The position numbers and the translations under genes are program-made. A DNA stretch of 64,000 nucleotides from [Mycobacterium] nativiensis (GTDB taxonomy: Bacteria; Actinomycetota; Actinomycetes; Mycobacteriales; Mycobacteriaceae), in the NCBI RefSeq assembly GCF_020172685.1, contig NZ_CP083986.1:3753861-3817860 (forward strand), in the 5' to 3' direction. Under the pieces are notes generated by a model. The model had not been told where the DNA came from, searched no databases, and worked only from the letters and a program-made list of their open reading frames with translations. Shown here in pieces: positions 50,654-59,873 of the stretch (position 1 is its first letter; each line of letters starts with the position of its first letter).

Positions 50654-51217
50654 ATGCGCAAGGCGACGCAACGAGCCGCAGCGGTGTCCGCCGCAGTCTT
50701 GGGGATCGCGCTGATCGGCACCGGTTGCAGCACGACGAAGGAGAAGACCAGCGAGGCGTTGAGCTCGGCCAGCTCGGTTGCATCCTCGGCGAGCTCGGTG
50801 ATCTCGTCCGCGGTCAGCGGTCCGGCCGAGGAGAGCGGCGCGGCCAGCTCCACCGAGATGACCGGCGCCGACGGCAAGGAATACACCGTGTCCGGCCCGA
50901 TCCTGGCCAAGCTCGACTCGCTGGACGCGACCGCCAAGCAGGACCTGGGCGAGCCGACCGGTAGCGAGCAGAAGAACCCCGACGGCGGCACCTACCAGCA
51001 GTTCGACGGCGGCGTGATCGTTCACACCACCCGTTCCTACGTGGTGTGGGGCAAGATCCGCGACAAGTGGAACGAGCTGGGCGGTTCGCAGGGCAAGCTC
51101 GGTTACCCGACCAGCGACGAGACGACCAACGCCGACGGTTCCAAGCAGACCACGTTCGAGCACGGCATCGTGAGCTGGAAAGACGGCGACACCGAAGCCA
51201 CTGTCACCGAGCACTGA
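50654..51217 (+). CDS. LGFP-repeat lipoprotein
   Basis: This 187-residue protein has a lipobox (LIGTGCST; Cys at residue 25). A Ser/Ala-rich linker (SSASSVASSASSVISSAVS) is followed by two LGFP-type repeats (GGVIVHTTRSYVVWGKIRDKW, then ELGGSQGKLGYPTSDE). LGFP repeats are thought to bind cell-wall components in corynebacteria and mycobacteria. ATG 50654 has GAAAGGA upstream. The gene stands alone and ends at the shared terminator 51232-51261. Confidence 0.88.
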   Translation: MRKATQRAAAVSAAVLGIALIGTGCSTTKEKTSEALSSASSVASSASSVISSAVSGPAEESGAASSTEMTGADGKEYTVSGPILAKLDSLDATAKQDLGEPTGSEQKNPDGGTYQQFDGGVIVHTTRSYVVWGKIRDKWNELGGSQGKLGYPTSDETTNADGSKQTTFEHGIVSWKDGDTEATVTEH

Positions 51218-51231
51218 TCCAACTGTCGAAG

Positions 51232-51261
51232 GCCGGGCAGTCGCAACCGCGATTGCCCGGC
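51232..51261 (+). terminator. Bidirectional terminator between the LGFP lipoprotein and add
   Basis: An 8-bp stem (GCCGGGCA with its complement), 14-base loop, followed by TTTCG on the plus side and CCTTCG on the minus side. It lies between convergent stops. Confidence 0.75.
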
Positions 51262-51271
51262 TTTCGCCGTT

Positions 51272-52360
51272 TCAGCCGACCAGCACCGCATAGCGCGGTT
51301 TGATCACTTCTTCGATGATCTCCACGCGCTGGTCGAACGGAATGAACGCAGACTTCATCGCATTCACCGTGAATCGCTGCAGATCGGTCCAGCCGTAGCC
51401 GAATGTCTCGGCGAGCACCAGCATCTCCTTGCTCATGGTGGTGTCGCTCATCAACCGGTTGTCGGTGTTGACCGTCACCCGCAGCCGGGCCCGGGCGAGC
51501 AGATCGAACGGGTGCTCGGCGATGCTGTCGACCGCACCGGTCTGCACATTGGAGCTCGGACACAATTCCAGCGGGACCCGCTTGTCGCGCAGGATCGCCG
51601 CCAGCCTGCCCAGCCGCACCGTCCCGTCCTCGTCGACGGCGATGTCGTCGGTGATCCGTACCCCGTGCCCCAGCCGGTCGGCACCGCAGAACGCGATCGC
51701 CTCGTGGATGGACGGCAGCCCGAACGCCTCACCGGCGTGAATGGTGAAGCGGGCGTTGTGGTCTCGCATGTACTCGAAGGCGTCCAGGTGCCGGCTCGGC
51801 GGGTAGCCCGCCTCCGCGCCGGCGATGTCGAAGCCGACCACGCCCTTGTCGCGGAACCGGATGGCCAGCTCGGCGATCTCGCGGGACAGCGCGGCGTGAC
51901 GCATCGCGGTGACCAGGCAGCGCACCGTGATCTCCCGGCCGGTCGCAGCGGCGGCGCGCTCCCCGTCGGCGAAACCCGCCAGCACCGCATCGGTCACCTC
52001 GTCGAAGGACAGTCCACCCTCGATGTGCAGTTCCGGCGCGAAGCGCACCTCGGCGTAGACCACCGCGTCGGCGGCCAGATCCTCGACACACTCCCGGGCC
52101 ACCCGGTGCAGGGCCTCGGCGGTCTGCATCACCGCCACGGTATGGCTGAACGGCTCGAGGTAGCGCTCCAGCGAACCACTGTGCGAGCGGGTGCGAAACC
52201 AGGCCGCCAGCTCCTCGGGGTCGGTCGCCGGCAGCCCGTCGTAGCCGACCTTCCCGGCGATGTCCACGACGGTGGCCGGACGCAGGCCGCCGTCCAGGTG
52301 GTCGTGCAACAGCGCTTTGGGGGCTTTTCGGATCGCCTGCAGATTCAGTGGTGTGCTCAT
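51272..52360 (-). CDS. add: Adenosine deaminase
   Basis: This 362-residue enzyme converts (deoxy)adenosine to (deoxy)inosine. Zinc-site and catalytic segments are [25 protein letters not shown] (catalytic Glu), DRLGHGVRI and [11 protein letters not shown] (Asp). ATG 52360 overlaps the deoA stop by 4 bases (ATGA). It is the last gene of the cdd-deoA-add salvage operon; its product feeds the purine nucleoside phosphorylase encoded 10 kb away. Confidence 0.96.
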   Translation of the reverse strand: MSTPLNLQAIRKAPKALLHDHLDGGLRPATVVDIAGKVGYDGLPATDPEELAAWFRTRSHSGSLERYLEPFSHTVAVMQTAEALHRVARECVEDLAADAVVYAEVRFAPELHIEGGLSFDEVTDAVLAGFADGERAAAATGREITVRCLVTAMRHAALSREIAELAIRFRDKGVVGFDIAGAEAGYPPSRHLDAFEYMRDHNARFTIHAGEAFGLPSIHEAIAFCGADRLGHGVRITDDIAVDEDGTVRLGRLAAILRDKRVPLELCPSSNVQTGAVDSIAEHPFDLLARARLRVTVNTDNRLMSDTTMSKEMLVLAETFGYGWTDLQRFTVNAMKSAFIPFDQRVEIIEEVIKPRYAVLVG

Positions 52361-53679
52361 GCCTTCATTCCTGGGTCTCCGGCGATGATCAGCGGCCGCG
52401 GCACCACCGGGGTGTCCGCGGCGCCGAGGATGCGATAGCCGCCGTCCAGCTCGGCGCACGCCGGCCCGAACCGCTCCGGTGTGTCGGTGTACAGCGTGAA
52501 CAGCGCCTCTCCGGCGCGCACCGGGTCACCCGGCCGCCGATGTATCCGCACGCCGGCCCCGGCCTGCACACCCTCACCGGGGCGAGCCCGGCCCGCTCCC
52601 AGCCGCCACGCCGTCATACCCACCGCCATCGCGTCGATTTCCCCCATTGTGCCGCCCCCAGGTGCGGTGACGGTCTCCGAACATGCCGCCACCGGCAGCG
52701 GCACCGCCAGGTCGCCGCCCTGCGCGGTGATCATCGCGGTGAACCGATCCATCGCGGTGCCGTCGGCCAGCGTGGCGGCCGGATCGCGCCGGTCCAGACC
52801 GGCCAGGGCGAGCATCTCGGCGGCCAGCGTCAGCGTCAGCTCCACCACATCGGCGGGGCCACCGCCGGCCAGCACCTCCAGCGCTTCGGCGACCTCGATG
52901 GCATTGCCGACGGTGGCCCCCAGCGGGGTGTTCATGTCGGTGAGCAGGGCACGAGTCGGCACGCCGTGCGCCGCACCGAGTTCTACCATCATGTCGGCCA
53001 ATTCCCGGGCCTGCGCCGGGGATTTCATGAACGCGCCCGACCCCACCTTGACGTCCAACACCAGAGCTGCGGCGCCCTCGGCCAGCTTCTTGCTCATCAC
53101 CGAGCTGGCGATCAGCGGCAGCGACTCCACGGTGGCGGTGATGTCCCGCAGCGCGTAGAGCTTGGCGTCGGCGGGCGCAAGGGCGCCGGCTGCGAAAATC
53201 GCCGCACCGACGTCGGTCAATTGCTCACGCAGCCGTGCGGTCGACAGCGCCGCATCGAAGCCGGCGATCGACTCCAGCTTGTCCAGGGTGCCGCCGGTAT
53301 GGCCGAGGCCGCGTCCAGAGGCCTGCGGCACCGCCGCGCCGCAGGCGGCGACGACGGCGACCAGCGGCAGCGTGATCTTGTCGCCCACCCCGCCGGTGGA
53401 GTGCTTGTCGACGGTGGGCACCGGGCGCCCGTCGCGACGCAGGTCGCCGAAGTCCATCCGCTCCCCCGAGGCGATCATCGCCGCGGTCCAGCGGGCGGTC
53501 TCGTGAGCGTCCATGCCGCGCAGGAAGATCGCCATCAGCAGCGCCGACATCTGCTCGTCGGCGAGGTGTCCGGCGGTATAGGACTCGATCAGCCAGTCGA
53601 TGGCGCCGTCGGTCAGCCGGTGGCCGTCGCGTTTGACCGCGATCAGTGTCGGTGCGTCGAAGGTCTGGTTCACGCCCAT
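52357..53679 (-). CDS. deoA: Thymidine phosphorylase
   Basis: This 440-residue pyrimidine nucleoside phosphorylase carries the signature [18 protein letters not shown] and [18 protein letters not shown], plus [15 protein letters not shown]. It splits thymidine or deoxyuridine into base and deoxyribose 1-phosphate. The start is either ATG 53679 (overlapping cdd by 10 bases) or GTG 53673 (a 4-base GTGA overlap, frequent in this genome). The frame remains open up to 54054, but that region is cdd. Middle gene of cdd-deoA-add. Confidence 0.95.
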   Translation of the reverse strand: MGVNQTFDAPTLIAVKRDGHRLTDGAIDWLIESYTAGHLADEQMSALLMAIFLRGMDAHETARWTAAMIASGERMDFGDLRRDGRPVPTVDKHSTGGVGDKITLPLVAVVAACGAAVPQASGRGLGHTGGTLDKLESIAGFDAALSTARLREQLTDVGAAIFAAGALAPADAKLYALRDITATVESLPLIASSVMSKKLAEGAAALVLDVKVGSGAFMKSPAQARELADMMVELGAAHGVPTRALLTDMNTPLGATVGNAIEVAEALEVLAGGGPADVVELTLTLAAEMLALAGLDRRDPAATLADGTAMDRFTAMITAQGGDLAVPLPVAACSETVTAPGGGTMGEIDAMAVGMTAWRLGAGRARPGEGVQAGAGVRIHRRPGDPVRAGEALFTLYTDTPERFGPACAELDGGYRILGAADTPVVPRPLIIAGDPGMKA

Positions 53680-54071
53680 GCGTCGGGTCCGAAGGCATCC
53701 GGCAACAGTTCGCCGAGCGGCCTGGCGCCGGCCGGGTGGTCGATCAGGAGCTGCGTCCCCCCGTGTTCGAGCAGCACCTGGCGGCAACGGCCGCACGGCA
53801 TCAGCAGCTTGCCGCCGGCATCGGTGCAAGACAGCGCCACCAGCCGACGGCTCTGCCCGGCCTCGGTTGCGTGCAAGACGCAGACCACCGCGCACTCGGC
53901 ACAGAGGCCCAGGCCATATGAGACATTCTCCACATTGCAGCCGGTCACCACCCGACCGTCGTCGGTCAGCGCGGCGGCGCCGACCCGCAGCCCCGAATAC
54001 GGCGCGTACGCGTTGGCGGCTGCGGATATAGCCTTGCGCCGCAACGCATCCCACTCGATTTCGACGGCCAT
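53670..54071 (-). CDS. cdd: Cytidine deaminase
   Basis: This 133-residue homotetrameric-type cytidine deaminase has VVTGCNVENVSYGLGLCAECAV with the catalytic Glu and first zinc Cys, and LMPCGRCRQVL with the other two zinc Cys. ATG 54071 gives a protein of M. tuberculosis Cdd size with WDALRRKAISAAANAYAPYS at the N-terminus. GGAGACGG is upstream. It is the first gene of the operon with deoA and add. Confidence 0.95.
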   Translation of the reverse strand: MAVEIEWDALRRKAISAAANAYAPYSGLRVGAAALTDDGRVVTGCNVENVSYGLGLCAECAVVCVLHATEAGQSRRLVALSCTDAGGKLLMPCGRCRQVLLEHGGTQLLIDHPAGARPLGELLPDAFGPDAWA

Positions 54072-54308
54072 CTCAGCCGTCTCCGTTTCGATCTGAGCGC
54101 ACCGAATCACCCCATCAACCCGTCTGGCCGGCCGGAAATCAGGGTAACCGCAGGCCGTTGCTACTCGCCGGTAACTTCGACGTGGTCGTTTCGACCCTGT
54201 GATTGGGTTTAGAGTCCAAGCCGAGGTTATTGACAGATGGCGTTGCGTAGCGACCGTCAGCGCGGCAAATCCGGGCAAAACGGGTCACTACAGATATTGG
54301 AGGCGCTG

Positions 54309-54734
54309 ATGACGGCGGATGCGACTGGTTTGCCGGGCACGCGGACAGACGCTCCGCGAAGCCGGCGGCAAAGTCTTTACAAGGGCGACCCCGGAATGTG
54401 GGCGTTCGCACTGCACCGGATCACCGGTGCGACCATCTTTTTCTTCCTGTTCGTGCATGTCCTCGACACGGCCCTGGTCCGGGTGAGCCCGCAGGCCTAC
54501 ACCGAGGTCATCGCGACCTACAAGACCCCGCTCGTGGGCCTGATGGAGCTGGGCCTGGTGGCCGCGGTGCTGTTCCACGGCCTCAACGGCGTCCGGCTGA
54601 TCCTGATCGACTTCTGGTGGCAGGGCTGCCGCTGGCAGCGCCAGATGCTGGTGGCGGTCGGCGCCATCTGGCTGGTCGTGATGGTCCCGGTGGTGGTTCG
54701 GATCGGAATGCACATGGCGGAGCGATTCTTATGA
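54309..54734 (+). CDS. sdhC: Succinate dehydrogenase cytochrome b subunit SdhC
   Basis: This 141-residue membrane anchor has three transmembrane helices (ATIFFFLFVHVLDTALV, LMELGLVAAVLFHGLNGV, QMLVAVGAIWLVVMVPVVV) and the SdhC signature MWAFALHRITG. His in HVLD and FHGLNG are candidate haem ligands. ATG 54309 has TGGAGG upstream. It is the first gene of sdhCDAB and overlaps sdhD by ATGA. It anchors the complex in the membrane and helps form the quinone site. Confidence 0.95.
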   Translation: MTADATGLPGTRTDAPRSRRQSLYKGDPGMWAFALHRITGATIFFFLFVHVLDTALVRVSPQAYTEVIATYKTPLVGLMELGLVAAVLFHGLNGVRLILIDFWWQGCRWQRQMLVAVGAIWLVVMVPVVVRIGMHMAERFL

Positions 54735-55204
54735 GCACACCTGACCTGCAACTTCAAGGCAGCAGAGGCCCGGTAGCCCCGGTGCGCGGCCTGGACCGTG
54801 ACCGCCCGGCCAGCCTGGGCGACCCGCGTGCGCCGTTCCGGCACTCGGGGATGGCCAACTTCGAGAAGTACACCTGGCTGTTCATGCGGTTCTCCGGCGC
54901 CGTGCTCATCTTCCTGGTGCTCGGCCACCTGTTCATCATGTTGATGTGGCAGGACGGCGTGTACCGGATCGACTTCAACTACGTGGCGGAGCGCTGGCGC
55001 TCGCCGTTCTGGCAGATCTGGGACCTGAGCCTGCTGTGGCTGGCCCAACTGCACGGCGGCAACGGCATGCGCACGATCATCGGCGACTACACCCGCAGCG
55101 GCCGTAGCCGGTTCTGGCTGATGAGCCTGCTGGCGGTGTCGATGATCTTCACGCTCGCACTGGGCAGCTACGTGCTGCTGAGCTTCGACGCGAACATTTC
55201 TTGA
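54731..55204 (+). CDS. sdhD: Succinate dehydrogenase membrane anchor SdhD
   Basis: This 157-residue protein has a polar N-terminus of about 45 residues and three helices (WLFMRFSGAVLIFLVLGHLFIMLMW; LSLLWLAQLHGGNGMRTIIGD; FWLMSLLAVSMIFTLALGSYVLL). His in GHLFIM and HGGNG lie where haem or quinone contacts occur in the family. The start is ATG 54731, overlapping the sdhC stop. Partner of SdhC in complex II. Confidence 0.93.
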   Translation: MSTPDLQLQGSRGPVAPVRGLDRDRPASLGDPRAPFRHSGMANFEKYTWLFMRFSGAVLIFLVLGHLFIMLMWQDGVYRIDFNYVAERWRSPFWQIWDLSLLWLAQLHGGNGMRTIIGDYTRSGRSRFWLMSLLAVSMIFTLALGSYVLLSFDANIS

Positions 55205-55236
55205 CGGCAGATCTCCTACGAACGGGTGATATCGCG

Positions 55237-56991
55237 GTGATTCAGGAACATCGATACGACGTGGTGATCGTCGGCGCCGGCGGCGCCGGGATGCGCGCGG
55301 CCGTCGAGGCGGCGCCCCGGGCCCGCACGGCGGTGCTGACCAAGCTCTACCCCACACGCAGCCACACCGGCGCGGCCCAAGGCGGCATGTGCGCGGCGCT
55401 GGCCAACGTCGAGGACGACAACTGGGAGTGGCACGCCTTCGACACCGTCAAGGGCGGCGACTACCTGGCCGACCAGGACGCGGTGGAGATCATGGCCAAA
55501 GAGGCCATCGACGCGGTGCTGGACCTGGAGAACATGGGCATGCCGTTCTCCCGCACCCCGGAGGGCCGCATCGACCAGCGCCGGTTCGGCGGCCACACCC
55601 GCGACCACGGCAAGGCCCCGGTGCGCCGCGCGTGCTACGCCGCCGACCGCACCGGCCACATGATCCTGCAGACGCTGTACCAGAACTGCGTCAAGCACGA
55701 TGTGGAGTTCTTCAACGAGTTCTACGTGCTGGACCTGGCCCTCACCGAAACCCCATCGGGTCCGGTGGCCACCGGTGTGGTCGCCTACGAGCTGGCCACC
55801 GGCGACATCCACGTCTTCCACGCCAAGGCGATCGTGTTGGCCACCGGCGGTTCGGGCCGGATGTACAAGACCACCTCCAACGCCCACACCCTCACCGGTG
55901 ACGGCATGGGCGTCGTCTTCCGCAAGGGACTTCCGCTGGAGGACATGGAGTTCCACCAGTTCCACCCGACCGGTCTGGCCGGGCTCGGCATTCTGATCTC
56001 GGAGGCCGTGCGTGGTGAGGGCGGCCGGCTGCTCAACGCCGACGGCGAGCGGTTCATGGAGCGCTACGCCCCGACGATCGTCGACCTGGCGCCCCGCGAC
56101 ATCGTGGCCCGCTCGATGGTGGTGGAGGTGCTCGAGGGCCGCGGCGCAGGGCCGAACAAGGACTACGTCTACCTCGATGTGCGCCACCTGGGCGAGAAGG
56201 TGCTCGAGGAGAAGCTGCCCGACATCACCGAGTTCGCCCGCACCTACCTGGGCGTGGACCCGGTCACCGAACTGGTGCCGGTGTACCCGACCTGCCACTA
56301 CGTGATGGGCGGCATCCCGACCACGGTGACCGGACAGGTGTTGCGCGACAACACCGCTACCGTGCCGGGTCTGTATGCCGCCGGCGAGTGCGCCTGCGTG
56401 TCGGTGCACGGCGCCAACCGGCTGGGCACCAACTCGCTGCTGGACATCAACGTGTTCGGCCGTCGGGCCGGTATCGCCGCAGCCGAGTACGCCGCCGCAC
56501 ATGACTTCGTCGAACTGCCGGAGAACCCGGCCGACACGGTGGTCAAGTGGGTCGCTGACATCTTGTCCGAGCACGGCAACGAGCGGGTCGCCGACATCCG
56601 CACCACCCTGCAGCAGTCGATGGACAACAACGCCGCGGTGTTCCGCACCGAGGAGACCCTCAAGCAGGCGTTGAGCGACATCCACCTGCTCAAGGAGCGT
56701 TACTCCCGGATCACCGTGCACGACAAGGGCAAACGCTTCAACTCCGACCTGCTGGAAGCCATCGAACTCGGTTTCCTGCTGGAGCTGGCCGAGGTCACCG
56801 TGCTGGGCGCGCTCAACCGCCAGGAATCCCGCGGCGGCCACGCGCGCGAGGACTACCCCAACCGCGACGACGTCAACTACATGCGCCACACCATGGCCTA
56901 CAAGCAGGGCCCCGAACTGATCGCCGACATCCGGCTGGACTACAAGCCGGTGGTGCAGACCCGCTACGAACCGAAGGAACGGAAGTACTGA
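55237..56991 (+). CDS. sdhA: Succinate dehydrogenase flavoprotein subunit SdhA
   Basis: This 584-residue protein oxidises succinate at covalently bound FAD. Features are YDVVIVGAGGAGMRAAVEA, SHTGAAQGGMCAAL (with the flavin-linking His region), FHQFHPTGLAG, ARSMVVEVLEGRG, CHYVMGGIPTTVTG and YAAGECACVSVHGANRLG. GTG 55237 gives MIQEHRYDVVIV, the usual mycobacterial start; TTG 55201, which overlaps the sdhD stop, is the alternative and would add 12 residues. It shares one base with the sdhB start (TGATG). Confidence 0.96.
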   Translation: MIQEHRYDVVIVGAGGAGMRAAVEAAPRARTAVLTKLYPTRSHTGAAQGGMCAALANVEDDNWEWHAFDTVKGGDYLADQDAVEIMAKEAIDAVLDLENMGMPFSRTPEGRIDQRRFGGHTRDHGKAPVRRACYAADRTGHMILQTLYQNCVKHDVEFFNEFYVLDLALTETPSGPVATGVVAYELATGDIHVFHAKAIVLATGGSGRMYKTTSNAHTLTGDGMGVVFRKGLPLEDMEFHQFHPTGLAGLGILISEAVRGEGGRLLNADGERFMERYAPTIVDLAPRDIVARSMVVEVLEGRGAGPNKDYVYLDVRHLGEKVLEEKLPDITEFARTYLGVDPVTELVPVYPTCHYVMGGIPTTVTGQVLRDNTATVPGLYAAGECACVSVHGANRLGTNSLLDINVFGRRAGIAAAEYAAAHDFVELPENPADTVVKWVADILSEHGNERVADIRTTLQQSMDNNAAVFRTEETLKQALSDIHLLKERYSRITVHDKGKRFNSDLLEAIELGFLLELAEVTVLGALNRQESRGGHAREDYPNRDDVNYMRHTMAYKQGPELIADIRLDYKPVVQTRYEPKERKY

Positions 56992-57857
56992 TGTCCGAAA
57001 CTGGTTCAGCCTGCTGCTCGTCCGAGGGCGGATGCTGCTCGCCGGGTCCGTCGAGCACGGCGCCGGCCGCGCTGGTCGACGGCGCCCCTGCCGGTGACCC
57101 GCCGCTGCCCCCGGTACCCGAGGGCGCGCAGATGGTCACGCTCAAGATCGCCCGGTTCAACCCGGAGAACCCCGACCAGTACGCCGCCACCGACGGCTGG
57201 CAGAGCTTCCGGGTGCCGGCGCTGCCGAGCGACCGCCTGCTCAATCTGCTGATCTATGTCAAGAGCTACCTGGACGGCACGCTGACCTTCCGCCGGTCCT
57301 GCGCGCACGGAGTGTGCGGCTCGGACGGGGTGCGGGTCAACGGCAACAACAAGCTGGCCTGCAAGCTGCTGATGCGCGACGTCCTGCCCAAGAAGCCGGG
57401 CAAGGAAGCGACCTTGACCATCGAGCCGATGCGCGGGCTGCCGGTGGAAAAAGATCTCGTGGTCGACATGGAACCGTTCATGGACGCCTACAAGGCGATC
57501 AAGCCGTACCTGATCACCTCCGGCAATCACCCCACCCACGAGCACATCCAGAGCCAGCACGACCGGCACCGCTACGACGACACCACCAAGTGCATTCTGT
57601 GCGGCATCTGCACCACCAGCTGCCCGGTGTACTGGAGCCAGGGTTCCTACTTCGGCCCGGCGGCGATCGTCAACGCCCACCGGTTCATCTTCGACTCGCG
57701 TGACGAGGGTGCGGCCGAGCGTCTGGACATCCTCAACGAGGTCGACGGGGTGTGGCGCTGCCGGACCACGTTCAACTGCACGGATGCCTGCCCTCGTGGC
57801 ATCGAGATCACCAAGGCGATTCAGGAGGTCAAGCGGGCGCTGATGTTCGCCCGCTGA
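56991..57857 (+). CDS. sdhB: Succinate dehydrogenase iron-sulfur subunit SdhB with Cys-rich N-terminal extension
   Basis: This 288-residue protein carries electrons from SdhA to quinone. The 2Fe-2S site is SCAHGVCGSD with a later Cys in KLACK. The second domain has CILCGICTTSCPVYW and CTDACPRGIEI for the 4Fe-4S and 3Fe-4S clusters. Before the conserved LPPVPEGAQMVTLKIARF there is an extra segment of about 35 residues starting MSETGSACCSSEGGCC, with four Cys in two pairs. As I recall, M. tuberculosis SdhB (263 residues) lacks it. The start ATG 56991 overlaps the sdhA stop, so the extension is probably real. Confidence 0.95.
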   Translation: MSETGSACCSSEGGCCSPGPSSTAPAALVDGAPAGDPPLPPVPEGAQMVTLKIARFNPENPDQYAATDGWQSFRVPALPSDRLLNLLIYVKSYLDGTLTFRRSCAHGVCGSDGVRVNGNNKLACKLLMRDVLPKKPGKEATLTIEPMRGLPVEKDLVVDMEPFMDAYKAIKPYLITSGNHPTHEHIQSQHDRHRYDDTTKCILCGICTTSCPVYWSQGSYFGPAAIVNAHRFIFDSRDEGAAERLDILNEVDGVWRCRTTFNCTDACPRGIEITKAIQEVKRALMFAR

Positions 57858-57887
57858 TTTCCCGCCGCCATTTTGCGCGAGCAGTCG

Positions 57888-57925
57888 CGAAAGCCCCCAT
57901 TTCAGCCCGGAATTGGGGGCTTTCG
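57888..57925 (+). terminator. Terminator of the sdhCDAB operon
   Basis: A 12-bp stem (CGAAAGCCCCCA and its complement), 14-base loop, ending GGGGGCTTTCGTG. It lies 30 bases after the sdhB stop. Confidence 0.85.
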
Positions 57926-57969
57926 TGTCTGCTCGCCACGTGGAGAACCGGACGTGATAGGACACAGGG

Positions 57970-58761
57970 ATGCATTGGTACACCGGCCACACCGGCTATG
58001 ACACCGTCCTGACCGCTGCGTTCGCCTTCGCCGCGTTCGTGATCATCGGGGGTTTCTTCGGCCAGAGTTCCTACGGACGGTTCTCGTCGGCCAAGCTCGG
58101 CTTCAACCTGAACCCGAAATTCGGCTGGTGGCTGATGGAGATTCCCGCCACCGTCGTATTCCTGGTCGCCTACCTGAGTGGGCCGGCACGATTCGAGCCG
58201 ACGTCGCTGGTGCTGGCCGGTATCTGGGCCCTGCACTACTCCAACCGCGGCTGGTTCTTTCCGCTGGCGATCCGTCAGGTGCCCGGCAAGCGCAGCACGT
58301 TCAACATCTCGGTGGTGGTGATGGGCATGCTCGTCACCTCGATGCACGGCTACCTCAACGGGGCGCTGTTCAGCCACGACTACTTCGGGCGCTACGGCAC
58401 CGCCTGGTTGACCGACCCACGCTTCCTGGTGGGGCTGGCGATCTACCTGTGCGGATTCGCGCTGATCGTGAACTCCGAGTCGATCGTGCGCAACCTGCGT
58501 GACAAGAACAATCCGGGCGCGACCGAGTACCGGATTCCGATCGGCGGTGGCTTCCGGTTCGTCACCAGCCCGGCCTACCTGGGCGAGATGATCGCCTGGA
58601 CCGGTTTCGCCGTCTTGACCTGGGCACTGCCCGGGGTGGCGATCCTGCTGATCACCGCCGGCAACCTGATCCCCCGGGCCCTGCAGACCCACCGGTGGTA
58701 CCGGGAGAAGTTCGTCGACTACCCCACCGACCGCAAGGCGCTGGTCCCCTTCGTGATCTGA
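57970..58761 (+). CDS. 3-oxo-5-alpha-steroid 4-dehydrogenase-family membrane protein
   Basis: This 263-residue protein has about six transmembrane segments and the C-terminal steroid reductase signature: YRIPIGGGFRFVTSPAYLGEMIAWTGFA in two blocks, then HRWYREKFVDYP. The mid-part NRGWFFPLAIRQVPGK and conserved Tyr/Glu fit the SRD5A family, which reduces delta-4 double bonds of 3-ketosteroids or enoyl lipids with NADPH. The substrate is not known. No operon partner is clear; the sdh terminator is just upstream. Confidence 0.85.
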   Translation: MHWYTGHTGYDTVLTAAFAFAAFVIIGGFFGQSSYGRFSSAKLGFNLNPKFGWWLMEIPATVVFLVAYLSGPARFEPTSLVLAGIWALHYSNRGWFFPLAIRQVPGKRSTFNISVVVMGMLVTSMHGYLNGALFSHDYFGRYGTAWLTDPRFLVGLAIYLCGFALIVNSESIVRNLRDKNNPGATEYRIPIGGGFRFVTSPAYLGEMIAWTGFAVLTWALPGVAILLITAGNLIPRALQTHRWYREKFVDYPTDRKALVPFVI

Positions 58762-58810
58762 GGCCCGCGTCTGCTCGTCACACTTTCCCGGGCTGTCCCG
58801 TCTAAGGGGT

Positions 58811-59407
58811 ATGACTACGAAACCTCGCATCGAACCGCTGCCCCCGAAGCGCACCAACATGCTGGTGCGCGCCATGTATCGCTACGCCAAGCGCCGCTTC
58901 GGTGAGGTCCCCGAGCCGTTCGCCGTCGCCGCGCATCATCCCCGGCTGCTGGTGGCCAATGCCGTGCACGAAGGCCTGCTGCAGTCCGCGTCGCGCAAAC
59001 TGCCCGCCGGCCCACGGGATCTGGCGGTGTTCTGGACCGCCCGTACCGTCGGCTGCTCGTGGTGCGTGGACTTCGGGTCCATGCTGCAACGCCTGGAGGG
59101 CATCGACACCGACCGGCTGAAGCAGATCGACGACTACGCGACCTCCCCGCTCTACAGCGACGACGAACGGGCCGCGATCGCCTACGCCGACGCGATGACC
59201 ACCAACCCGCATACCGTCACCGACGAGCAGGTCGCCGACCTGCGGGACCGATTCGGCGACGCCGGGGTGATCGAGCTGACCTACCAGATCGGCGTGGAGA
59301 ACATGCGCTCCCGGATGTACGCCGCGCTCGGCATCACCGAGCAGGGCTTCAATTCCGGGGATGCCTGCCGGGTGCCCTGGCTCACCGAGGCCGATCAGCA
59401 GGGGTGA
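58811..59407 (+). CDS. AhpD/carboxymuconolactone decarboxylase-family protein
   Basis: This 198-residue all-helical protein carries the redox motif VGCSWCVDFGS (Cys-x-x-Cys with a following acidic residue), as in AhpD-like peroxidase proteins. SDDERAAIAYADAMTTNP and ELTYQIGVENMRSRMYAALG complete the fold. A role in peroxide reduction is possible; the gene is not next to ahpC. ATG 58811 has AAGGGG directly upstream. The 3' end overlaps the convergent PPOX gene by 26 bases. Confidence 0.85.
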   Translation: MTTKPRIEPLPPKRTNMLVRAMYRYAKRRFGEVPEPFAVAAHHPRLLVANAVHEGLLQSASRKLPAGPRDLAVFWTARTVGCSWCVDFGSMLQRLEGIDTDRLKQIDDYATSPLYSDDERAAIAYADAMTTNPHTVTDEQVADLRDRFGDAGVIELTYQIGVENMRSRMYAALGITEQGFNSGDACRVPWLTEADQQG

Positions 59408-59873
59408 TCTCCAGGTAGCTGATCGAGATCCCCACCGCCGCGCTGCCCTTGTCCAGGCTGCGCTCGAAGAGCCGCATCGGCAGGCTCCAGTTGCCGGCGA
59501 TCACCCGCTCGGCGTGGGCGTGTTCGGACTCCGGCAGGATCCTGGCGACCCCCGCCACCGGCTGCCCCTTGGGTTTGCCACGCAGACCGCAGGGCACCAC
59601 CACGACGTTCGGGTTGTTGCGGATTCGCTTGACCTTGCCGGTGGAGGGGTCGGTGCGCACATAGATCCGGCCGTCGGCGACACCGTGGTTGATCGGGCTG
59701 GGCATCGCCTCACCGGAGCGCTTGAACGTCACCAGCACGATCTGGCGGGCTGCGTCGAAGCCGGTGAAGTCTGTGCTGGTGGGGGCGCCGATGTCGAAGA
59801 CAGCGCGGTCGCGCATCTTGTCCATGGCGCGAAACATCAACGCGCTCAGTCGCTCCGCGGCAGACATGCTCAT
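59382..59873 (-). CDS. PPOX-class F420/FMN-dependent oxidoreductase
   Basis: This 163-residue split-barrel protein has FKRSGEAMPSPINHGVADGRIYV, VKRIRNNPNVVVVPCGLRGKPKG and SLDKGSAAVGISISYLEI. These match the TIGR03666-like F420-binding branch as I remember it. ATG 59873 overlaps the sigJ stop by 4 bases (ATGA), so it is translated with sigJ. Substrate unknown. Linkage to an ECF41 sigma factor suggests a partner or target in the sigJ response. Confidence 0.82.
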   Translation of the reverse strand: MSMSAAERLSALMFRAMDKMRDRAVFDIGAPTSTDFTGFDAARQIVLVTFKRSGEAMPSPINHGVADGRIYVRTDPSTGKVKRIRNNPNVVVVPCGLRGKPKGQPVAGVARILPESEHAHAERVIAGNWSLPMRLFERSLDKGSAAVGISISYLEITPADRPR

